NCBI GenBank assembly: GCA_945861715.1
Contig: CAMAVK010000003.1
Coordinates: 129,344 to 193,343, forward strand
Origin: Candidatus Woesearchaeota archaeon
GTDB taxonomy: Archaea > Nanobdellota > Nanobdellia > Woesearchaeales > GW2011-AR9
Length of the DNA: 64,000 nt
Direction of reading: 5' to 3'
Shown: positions 21,629 to 29,408 of the stretch, one piece after another
Layout of the letters: the number at the start of each line of letters is the position of its first letter
Position numbering within the stretch: position 1 is the stretch's first letter
Program-made: the position numbers and the translations under genes
Notes under the pieces: generated by a model
Seen by the model: only the letters and a program-made list of their open reading frames with translations
Told to the model about the DNA's origin: nothing
Databases searched by the model: none

Positions 21629-21804
21629 AATCCCACCCCTCCTTTGAACATAATTTCTCTCTAACTTGAGATACAAACACCATTCAAACCTTAAAAACAT
21701 TTGTAAAAATATAGTCCAAAATAGCCTTCTCATCAGTACAGCGCCAAAAGAATATACCCTATATTCGCAAACTTTAAAAAGCCAAAGCGAGAAAACACTT
21801 TTTT

Positions 21805-22053
21805 ATGGATAACTACGTATTTGATGAAGAAGAAAGTACCCCTAATCCCGAAGTACTTGAAGAAGAAGAATCTACTGAGGAAGAAGGCGCTTTTATGAAA
21901 GGGTACGAGAAAGACGAAGAACCAGCAGAATGTGCAGAGTGTGGCGGAGCCATCAAAGAAGAAAAGAAAGTTACCAAAGAGTTTGAAGAAGAAGAATACG
22001 TATTCTGCTCCAAAGATTGTGCCGAAGAATTCGAAGAATCCTTAAGTGAGTAA
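21805..22053 (+). CDS. Acidic zinc-binding protein with TRASH/MYM-like motif
   Basis: Glu-rich N-terminus then CAECGG...YVFCSKDCAEEFEE. Confidence 0.65.
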   Translation: MDNYVFDEEESTPNPEVLEEEESTEEEGAFMKGYEKDEEPAECAECGGAIKEEKKVTKEFEEEEYVFCSKDCAEEFEESLSE

Positions 22054-22161
22054 TTCCAATCATCACAACATTTTTTTTATTAAGATTTTCTTCTAACTGT
22101 ACTTCCCGGAAATCATTACCTCAGGCATGAATGAAACCCAACCTACAAAATTAAAACAGGT

Positions 22162-22704
22162 TTAACTCGACCTTCGAGCAAACCCTTGCATCATTGTATT
22201 TTTCGCAGCAGCATCAAAGGCAAATTTTTTCTCAAACTCAAGCTCAAACCCTGGCCCGTATCCCATGCGAGCACCTTCTTCAAGAATCGTTCGATACACG
22301 TAGTGCGTAAATTCAGGAAACTTTTGCCGCATCTCACCATGATCATATCCCAATTCAAACATGCGATTAAGTGCGATACCAACTGCTGGACTTCTATTTT
22401 TACCACGAGTACAATGCACAACCAGTCCCTCGCATCCCGCATTTCGGGCCTCAACAAAATCAGAAATAATATTACAGGCAATCTCTGCGGTAATCAAACC
22501 AGGGTCATTTTTATGTAAACCAGGCCACACATCATCAAACACATACATTTTCTTTGAAACATACATCGGATGAACAACTGCCTTAGCATGCATCCGTGCA
22601 TCACTTGCGATGGCATAACTAGGTTTAATTTGAATAACATGGGTAGGTACAGAGGGGATAAACGAGAATAGCATTCCTTCAAGACCGGTAATATGAAGTT
22701 GCAT
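22162..22704 (-). CDS. Dual-specificity phosphatase-like protein
   Basis: CX5R signature in VVHCTRGKNRSPAVGIALNR. Confidence 0.72.
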   Translation of the reverse strand: MQLHITGLEGMLFSFIPSVPTHVIQIKPSYAIASDARMHAKAVVHPMYVSKKMYVFDDVWPGLHKNDPGLITAEIACNIISDFVEARNAGCEGLVVHCTRGKNRSPAVGIALNRMFELGYDHGEMRQKFPEFTHYVYRTILEEGARMGYGPGFELEFEKKFAFDAAAKNTMMQGFARRSS

Positions 22705-22860
22705 AATGAAACGAAACTGAAAGGAACTTTAAAAACTAATCTATCTCTTTTGAAAAATAAATTTTGATAATGAAAACTACCCCTCGCATTCCCAATCTAA
22801 CTAAATCTATCAACATCAATTCCATTATCTTTTTATACCACCTCCTTCGTTCAACAAACC

Positions 22861-23628
22861 ATGTCAATAAAAAAAGGGGTTTTAGCAGTATTCGCAGACA
22901 AACGTCTCTACCTATACACCCTCTTTGACATTCTACTTGTTGCTATGCTCTATGTATCAATGACTAGTTTTGGCGCATACATCCAATCACACTCATCAGC
23001 GCTACAAGGAGTAGATCTAAGCAATCTAATGCAACAAGACCCTGCCAAAGCATCCGCCACACTAGACGAAATAAAATCGTTTCTCATCATTTTCATTGTG
23101 GTAATAGTAGGTCTCTTCATAACGAGCATAGTCACCTTCTCTCTATTGCAAGGCATCATAGAAAACGATATAACAAATCAAAAACTGAACAAACTCGCAC
23201 GCTGGATACCCTTCAATCTACTTATAATTATACCACTTACCATCGCAGGACTGGTACTAGCATTAATAAATATTTTATTTCAATCTCTCTTTAATCTACT
23301 CCCTGATATCGCCGCAAGCATCCTCAAAAACATCGTACTTCTCTACCTCCTCGCAACATTCATCATTCTCGTACATCTCCTCTATAGACACTTCGTTATC
23401 TCCCACAAAATGTGGGCAAGTATTGGCGAAGGGTTTCACTATTTTTTTAGTAACAAAAAGAAAGTTGCATTCCTTTCAATGATTGGTGCAATTGGATTCC
23501 TACTTGTAGGCCTTCTCCTCATCCCACTTCAATACTTCTCACTTGGAATTACCACTATCTATTTCATCGCAACGCCGCTTTACCTTCTAGTATGTGAAAT
23601 GATTCGACTTCAAGTACACACACTCTAA
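22861..23628 (+). CDS. Polytopic membrane protein
   Basis: Multiple long hydrophobic segments (FLIIFIVVIVGLFITSIVTF, LLIIIPLTIAGLVLALINILF). Confidence 0.7.
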   Translation: MSIKKGVLAVFADKRLYLYTLFDILLVAMLYVSMTSFGAYIQSHSSALQGVDLSNLMQQDPAKASATLDEIKSFLIIFIVVIVGLFITSIVTFSLLQGIIENDITNQKLNKLARWIPFNLLIIIPLTIAGLVLALINILFQSLFNLLPDIAASILKNIVLLYLLATFIILVHLLYRHFVISHKMWASIGEGFHYFFSNKKKVAFLSMIGAIGFLLVGLLLIPLQYFSLGITTIYFIATPLYLLVCEMIRLQVHTL

Positions 23629-23667
23629 GAAAAAGAATTACACCAAAAAAACAAATTTCTATTCTAA

Positions 23668-24135
23668 TTATCGAGAAAGTAATAGAGGATCATGGCCCAT
23701 TTTCACCAATTGATTAAATACTGGCCGAAGTTCCTCATACCTTCTACCGGCTTCTTCTGCTAATCTATCTGCATGTGCATACAGATCCGGCTTTCCTCGG
23801 CATTCCACACTCGCTTTATTCGCTTCACGGATAGCTTGATAAATGCCTGTTGTATCTATAGTTTTATGCTCAAATCGAAGTAGTATATCGAGGCTAATCA
23901 TAACGGACGCACGATTTTCGTAACCTCTCTCATCCATCAATACTCGATAACTCCCTAAAGGCAAATTTTCATAAAAATTATTCATATTATAATCAGGGCA
24001 ATCGTCATAATATCTATTTTGAAAGGCTAAATTTAAACCTTTAGCTGTAAATTTAATAAATCCCACTTTCAACAATCCAAACCAAATCACAATTCGAGGC
24101 CCACAGAAACCTTTATAAACAAAACCCCAAAACAC
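23668..24135 (-). CDS. Hypothetical protein (true start may be near 23985)
   Basis: ORF; an internal ATG gives MNNFYENLPLGSYRVLMDERGYENRAS... Confidence 0.5.
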   Translation of the reverse strand: MFWGFVYKGFCGPRIVIWFGLLKVGFIKFTAKGLNLAFQNRYYDDCPDYNMNNFYENLPLGSYRVLMDERGYENRASVMISLDILLRFEHKTIDTTGIYQAIREANKASVECRGKPDLYAHADRLAEEAGRRYEELRPVFNQLVKMGHDPLLLSR

Positions 24136-24144
24136 AAGGATAAA

Positions 24145-24708
24145 ATGTTCTATACCGTAAAAGTCAAAGACTACATCCGTGTACCACCCGCTATGTTTAA
24201 CTTAGGTAAACAGGAAGCAGTCCTCAAAAACATCAAAGCAACCTATGACAACCACGTTTCAAAAGAATTTGGATATGTTATTGGTGTCATCTCAACTGGC
24301 AATATAAAAGAAGGCGTAATCATCCCTGGTGACGGCGCTGGTTACTATGAAACCGAATTCGAACTCCTCGTATTCCGACCTGAAGTAAACGAACTTGTCT
24401 TTGGAAAAGTACGAGACATCACTGATTTTGGAGCATTCATCGACATCGGTGGCGTTGAAGGAATGGTTCACATCTCACAAAGTATGGACGATTTCGTATC
24501 CTTTAGTAAAGAAAAAGTCTTACAAGGAAAGAAAACCGGACAAACCGTAAAAGTTGGCGACAGATGCAAAGCACGTATCATTGCAGTATCATATAAAGAT
24601 CAAAACAATCCAAAAATCGGTTTAACCATGCGACAAGAAGGACTAGGTCGTGTTGAATGGGTAGATCAAATGAATTCCGCACCAAAAGCAAAAGAAGATT
24701 CAGAATAA
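24145..24708 (+). CDS. rpoE1: DNA-directed RNA polymerase subunit E' (RPB7 homologue)
   Basis: MFYTVKVKDYIRVPP... plus S1 domain VFGKVRDITDFGAFIDIGGVEGMVHISQ. Confidence 0.95.
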   Translation: MFYTVKVKDYIRVPPAMFNLGKQEAVLKNIKATYDNHVSKEFGYVIGVISTGNIKEGVIIPGDGAGYYETEFELLVFRPEVNELVFGKVRDITDFGAFIDIGGVEGMVHISQSMDDFVSFSKEKVLQGKKTGQTVKVGDRCKARIIAVSYKDQNNPKIGLTMRQEGLGRVEWVDQMNSAPKAKEDSE

Positions 24709-24732
24709 AAATAAATCAACGAGACATAAACC

Positions 24733-24918
24733 ATGGTTAAAAAAAAAGTATGCAAACGCTGCAAATTGTTTGTTGAAGGAAACGTATGCCCCTGCGGTGT
24801 ATCCTCATTTACAACCACATTCCAAGGACGCCTCTTAATTACTGATCCTGAAAATTCCCTAATCGCAAAGAATGTAGGAATTACAACCAAGGGAGAGTAT
24901 GCAATTAAGATTCGCTAA
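24733..24918 (+). CDS. spt4: Transcription elongation factor Spt4 (RpoE'')
   Basis: 61 aa, KVCKRCKLFVEGNVCPCG...WEGRL-equivalent FQGRLLITDPENSLIAK. Confidence 0.92.
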   Translation: MVKKKVCKRCKLFVEGNVCPCGVSSFTTTFQGRLLITDPENSLIAKNVGITTKGEYAIKIR

Positions 24919-25023
24919 GACCATACTCAAATATAACGACTAAACATACAAAATTCAAATAAATAAAATCAAAGAATTCGATAAATAATAAACAATACAA
25001 AAATCAAATTTAGGTGAATAACA

Positions 25024-25329
25024 ATGCAATTAAATGTAACATCAAAAACAGAAAACGTATTCTTAAAGCGAATTGAAGTAAAAGGTATCGCAACCTTTGA
25101 AAAACAAACTCCGAGCAACAATGAAGTAGCTCAAGCTGTTGCTAAAGCAGTTGGAACAGAAGCAAAGAATGTTGTTGTAAAACAAATAAAAACTGAGTTT
25201 GGCACAACCAAAGCTCACGTAAGCGCACTTGCTTACAAAGACGAAACTTCAAAAAACTCAACTGAAGCAACTACTCATCACACTAAAAAAATAGCCGAAG
25301 AAGCAAAGAAGGCTAAAGAGGCGCAATAA
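25024..25329 (+). CDS. rps24e: 30S ribosomal protein S24e
   Basis: Size, PSNNEVAQAVAKAVGTEAKNVVVKQIKTEFGTTKAHVSALAYKD, and position before S27ae. Confidence 0.9.
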   Translation: MQLNVTSKTENVFLKRIEVKGIATFEKQTPSNNEVAQAVAKAVGTEAKNVVVKQIKTEFGTTKAHVSALAYKDETSKNSTEATTHHTKKIAEEAKKAKEAQ

Positions 25330-25330
25330 A

Positions 25331-25546
25331 ATGGCAGCACCAGCAAAGAAACCAGCAGCAAAGGCACCAGCAGCAAAAGCAAAGAAAAAAGGCCCACTCA
25401 CCGCAAAATTATACGACGTAAGTGGTCCAAAGATTGCTCGAAAAAACAAATTCTGCCCAAAATGTGGTCCAGGATACTTCATGGCTGCTCACGCAAATCG
25501 AATTGTGTGTGGCAAATGCGCATATACTGAGTACGTAAAGAAGTAA
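25331..25546 (+). CDS. rps27ae: 30S ribosomal protein S27ae
   Basis: Ala/Lys-rich N-terminus then zinc ribbon CPKCGPGYFMAAHANRIVCGKCAYTEY. Confidence 0.92.
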   Translation: MAAPAKKPAAKAPAAKAKKKGPLTAKLYDVSGPKIARKNKFCPKCGPGYFMAAHANRIVCGKCAYTEYVKK

Positions 25547-25658
25547 TTTTTTTTGTATTAAATTTTATCTTTCTTAAAACTTTTTTTCTCACAAAAACTT
25601 TACTTATAATCAACACATTTATATCCCTTCTTCGCTTCAAAATAATTGAGTTGATACA

Positions 25659-26768
25659 ATGAAACGCAAATCAAATAAATTTCTACTCCTCATCTTGACC
25701 ATCTTATTACTTTCAACATACTATTACTTCGTTCACTACAAAGGATACAACCCCTTTGATACCATCAATGGAAAATCAACCACCACCACAGGTGAAACAG
25801 CTTCCTCCATTGAAACCAGCATAGAAGTAACATCTTATGTCACAAGCAATGGCGACTTCAACATCACCTTCTGCCCTAGTCAAGCATGTCTCAATCAATA
25901 CCTAAATGTAATTAATAGTGCACGAACTAAACTTGATTGCGCTGTCTACGAACTCGATCATCCTCAAATACAAGCAGCCATACGAAATAAAGCCTTATCT
26001 ATCCAGGTACGAATCGTAACCGACAGTGACTATCTCAAAGAATTCAATGAACCATATGTTAAAACCGATAAAAGCGGTCTGATGCACAACAAATTTTGTC
26101 TCGCAGACAACTCTACCCTATTGGCCGGCTCCGCAAACCCTACCGAAAACGATATGGGCAAAAATAATAACAATGTCATCGTCACCACATCAAAAGACCT
26201 CATCACCAATTACCAAGACGAATTCGACGAAATGTGGTCAGGCATATTCAAAAAAGGCACCCCTACAAAAACACCTGACCTCATATTAGGTGACCCCACA
26301 AACCAAAATTCAATAATAAAGATCAGCAACTATTTCTGTCCAGAAGACCACTGCGAAGACCACGTCGTAGCCGAATTAAACAAAGCAACGAGCAGTATCG
26401 ATTGCATGGTCTTCTCCTTCACCTCCGACCCTATTGGCAACGCCTTAGCGCTCAAACATACCGAGAACATTCCCATCCGTTGCATCTTTGAAACACGTCA
26501 AGAGTCAGAGTTCTCTGAATATGAAAAACTCAAATACCAAAACCTCGACGTTCATCTTGACGGCAACAAATATACCATGCACCACAAAGTGTTCATTATT
26601 GATAACAAGACAGTCATCACAGGTTCATTCAATCCATCCGCTGGCGGCAACACAAGAAATGATGAAAACATCATGATCATACATTCAAAATCCATCGCAA
26701 CATTATACACGGAAGAATTCATGGAAGTATATGGTGCTGCAATAGTGAATGAAACGATAAAAGAATAA
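25659..26768 (+). CDS. Membrane-anchored or secreted phospholipase D-like protein with two HxK repeats
   Basis: N-terminal hydrophobic segment; MHNKFCLADNSTLLAGSANPT and MHHKVFIIDNKTVITGSFNPS. Confidence 0.85.
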   Translation: MKRKSNKFLLLILTILLLSTYYYFVHYKGYNPFDTINGKSTTTTGETASSIETSIEVTSYVTSNGDFNITFCPSQACLNQYLNVINSARTKLDCAVYELDHPQIQAAIRNKALSIQVRIVTDSDYLKEFNEPYVKTDKSGLMHNKFCLADNSTLLAGSANPTENDMGKNNNNVIVTTSKDLITNYQDEFDEMWSGIFKKGTPTKTPDLILGDPTNQNSIIKISNYFCPEDHCEDHVVAELNKATSSIDCMVFSFTSDPIGNALALKHTENIPIRCIFETRQESEFSEYEKLKYQNLDVHLDGNKYTMHHKVFIIDNKTVITGSFNPSAGGNTRNDENIMIIHSKSIATLYTEEFMEVYGAAIVNETIKE

Positions 26769-26805
26769 ACCAAACATTTTTAAAGTGGTGGTCATATTAA
26801 TAACC

Positions 26806-26829
26806 GCATGGTTAAAATAATAACCATGC
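26806..26829. promoter_or_regulatory. Palindromic operator candidate upstream of HTH-MNT gene
   Basis: Perfect 9-bp inverted repeat GCATGGTTA-N6-TAACCATGC, with another TAACC half-site at 26801-26805; ATG at 26837. Confidence 0.7.
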
Positions 26830-26836
26830 CTCTAAT

Positions 26837-27367
26837 ATGGATGAACTATTCAAAAACAATACCTATCGCCTACTCGAGCTATTCATCAAATTCCCAAATA
26901 AGGATTTTTCCATAAGGGGAATCGCTCGTGATCTAAAACTCAGCCATGCAACAATCATAAAGTATATGGCTGACCTTGAGAAATTAAATCTAATCAAAAA
27001 GAAAGATACCACTCTATATCCCACGTATTACGCAAATACAGAAAGTATAAAGTACAAATCCTACAAAAAAAATTGGCTAACATTCCAGATAACAGAATCA
27101 AAAGTAATTGAATATATCCAAAATGAAATATATCCATCATCCATCATTCTGTTTGGCAGCGGAGCAAAAGGCACATTCACCGAACAAAGTGACATAGATA
27201 TTTTTGTAGAAGCCAACCAAGGCAAACTAGACTTAAGTAAATATGAAAAAAAACTCAATAAAAAAATCAACCTTCTATTCGAATCCAACATAAATACCCT
27301 CTCAAAAGAGCTACGAAACAACATTATCAACGGAGTCATCATATCTGGCTTCCTCAAAGTAAATTAA
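26837..27367 (+). CDS. HTH-fused minimal nucleotidyltransferase (MNT)
   Basis: N-terminal wHTH FSIRGIARDLKLSHATIIKYMADLEKLNLI; NTase motif GSX10DXD = GSGAKGTFTEQSDID. Confidence 0.85.
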   Translation: MDELFKNNTYRLLELFIKFPNKDFSIRGIARDLKLSHATIIKYMADLEKLNLIKKKDTTLYPTYYANTESIKYKSYKKNWLTFQITESKVIEYIQNEIYPSSIILFGSGAKGTFTEQSDIDIFVEANQGKLDLSKYEKKLNKKINLLFESNINTLSKELRNNIINGVIISGFLKVN

Positions 27368-27415
27368 GAATCCAAAGCTAACTGATAAACATAAAAATAA
27401 ATCGAAGGACTCACA

Positions 27416-27835
27416 ATGGCAAACGAAATGAGCTGGAAAGAGTGTACGGAAGAAAAAATAATCTCAAGGACTGACCCTGACGAAGAAAGAGCAAACCAGA
27501 TGCAACAGATGGCAAATGTACGCCTAGCTTTTTGGGATCAAAAGATTGCCAATGAGTTCAGTACTCTCAAAGTAGAAGCATACTATGACATTATCAAAGA
27601 ACTCATATTTGCTCACCTCTACAAAAATGGGTACAACAGTAGCAATCACCTTTGCCTTATTGCGTACCTCAAAGAGAAAATGACTGACTTCGATTTTGAA
27701 ATACACAAAATTGATGAATTACGAAGAGTAAGAAACGATATCAACTATAGGGGATTACAAATTCCAAAAGACTACTTACAAAGAAATGAACCTGAATTCA
27801 AAATCATAATCGAAGAATTAAAACAAAGACTATGA
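27416..27835 (+). CDS. HEPN-like partner protein
   Basis: EAYYDIIKELIFAHLYKNGYNSSNHLCLIAYL...LRRVRNDINYRG; adjacent to an MNT protein. Confidence 0.7.
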   Translation: MANEMSWKECTEEKIISRTDPDEERANQMQQMANVRLAFWDQKIANEFSTLKVEAYYDIIKELIFAHLYKNGYNSSNHLCLIAYLKEKMTDFDFEIHKIDELRRVRNDINYRGLQIPKDYLQRNEPEFKIIIEELKQRL

Positions 27836-27895
27836 CCTTGCTAACTCCGTGAAAGATAAGACGATTTTATAAATCATAAAGGAATAGTAAACTCC

Positions 27896-28396
27896 ATGGG
27901 TAGGGAAACAGCCAATACGGGTGGCATACATGAAATTCATATTACCAAAGAAGATCGTAAGAAATGGGAGAGAGAAGATACCGAATCAACCCGGGAGTTC
28001 AAAGATGCCTTACATAAGTGGCGAAAGGATAAAATTCACAATCAACCCAAACCCTATTCTCAAAAATACATAAAATCTTCAGAAAACACCTCTCAAAACT
28101 ATATTTATGAAAATGAATATGCACCTGCCAATAAAGATAGAAACAAAGAAATAGGCAACAGCGGAGGCGAGTATGAATTCCATATCACTAAAGAAGACCG
28201 CAAGAAATGGGAAACCGAAGACACTAAATCTACTCTTGCCTTTAAGGAAGCATTGCATAAATGGCACGGAAGTCCAAAATTTAAACTCCAAAATGTTCTA
28301 TGGAAGGTCAAGAAAAAACTTAACCAAATGGGGTGGATTTTAGGGATAATCCTAATAATTATTTTCATCTATCTATTAAAAAATAATGGTATCTAA
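27896..28396 (+). CDS. Membrane-anchored protein with an internal duplication
   Basis: Two copies of HITKEDRKKWExEDTxSTxxFKxALHKW; C-terminal TM segment GWILGIILIIIFIYLL. Confidence 0.7.
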   Translation: MGRETANTGGIHEIHITKEDRKKWEREDTESTREFKDALHKWRKDKIHNQPKPYSQKYIKSSENTSQNYIYENEYAPANKDRNKEIGNSGGEYEFHITKEDRKKWETEDTKSTLAFKEALHKWHGSPKFKLQNVLWKVKKKLNQMGWILGIILIIIFIYLLKNNGI

Positions 28397-28398
28397 AA

Positions 28399-28776
28399 AT
28401 GAGAAAACGAGGAACAATAATAATTGAAACAGATGAGGGTATATTATTAACAGCTATGAGTAGTGGGACTTATCTTCTGCCTGGTGGTGGTGTCAATAAA
28501 GGGGAATCGAGATTTCGAGCTGCAATAAGAGAATTAGAAGAAGAAACCGGCTTAAAGGCAAATTATGCCGAAATAATCTTCCGTCACGTAAGTAAAAGCC
28601 AAGAACACACCGTAGTTTTAGTAAAAGCACGCGGAATTCCTTTTCCTAAACGAGAAATCAAATTTATTGATTATTATCAACCAAATAAAAAAATCAAAAT
28701 GTCTTCCGGCACTAAAGAGATAATCGAGAAATATTACCACTGGAAAAAACATACTAATCATCAAAAAGATGATTAA
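28399..28776 (+). CDS. Nudix hydrolase
   Basis: Complete Nudix box GGVNKGESRFRAAIRELEEETGL. Confidence 0.9.
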   Translation: MRKRGTIIIETDEGILLTAMSSGTYLLPGGGVNKGESRFRAAIRELEEETGLKANYAEIIFRHVSKSQEHTVVLVKARGIPFPKREIKFIDYYQPNKKIKMSSGTKEIIEKYYHWKKHTNHQKDD

Positions 28777-28813
28777 ACATTAAAACAAGAATTAAAACAA
28801 AGATTAAACTAAA

Positions 28814-29287
28814 TTATCTTTTCACAGATTCATGACCACACTGATATCGCTGCGTAGGATTTGCTGAAAGTGCAACGAGAACCGGACCATAAATTGCATG
28901 TTTCACATAATGGCTATCCAGTATTATACCAGCAAGATTTACTACATCAGCAATCCCCTTTTCATGGCGTCGTGTTCCTAGCCCAATTTCATCAACAAAA
29001 CGATTCATCGTAGCTAAATCGAAATATGAGACCACACTCTCACCATCACTACATGCATCGATGTTACCATCTACAATCAAATGTAACCCCATCCCTTTAT
29101 GAGTATACCTTCCATCCATATCTTTTCCAAAATAAACATCACGAATAACGGATCTTGAAGTTACTAATTCCAATTCATCAGGATTACAAACAAGTACTCC
29201 TTCAGCTTCAAATACTTCAGCAAGACCTTCTATTCCCTCTGGACTTCTAACATACAACCTAAATAATTCCGTCATTTTAATTCCCAT
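28814..29287 (-). CDS. Hypothetical protein
   Basis: 157-aa ORF. Confidence 0.55.
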   Translation of the reverse strand: MGIKMTELFRLYVRSPEGIEGLAEVFEAEGVLVCNPDELELVTSRSVIRDVYFGKDMDGRYTHKGMGLHLIVDGNIDACSDGESVVSYFDLATMNRFVDEIGLGTRRHEKGIADVVNLAGIILDSHYVKHAIYGPVLVALSANPTQRYQCGHESVKR

Positions 29288-29408
29288 CCAAATTAGCTAT
29301 TCCGATAAATCAAACTTCATTTATAAAATATAAGCACAAAAAACATCTTAATCAAAACACCAATCCCCCACAAACCTTTTTAAAACCTCAATAAAATACC
29401 ACTCTCAC

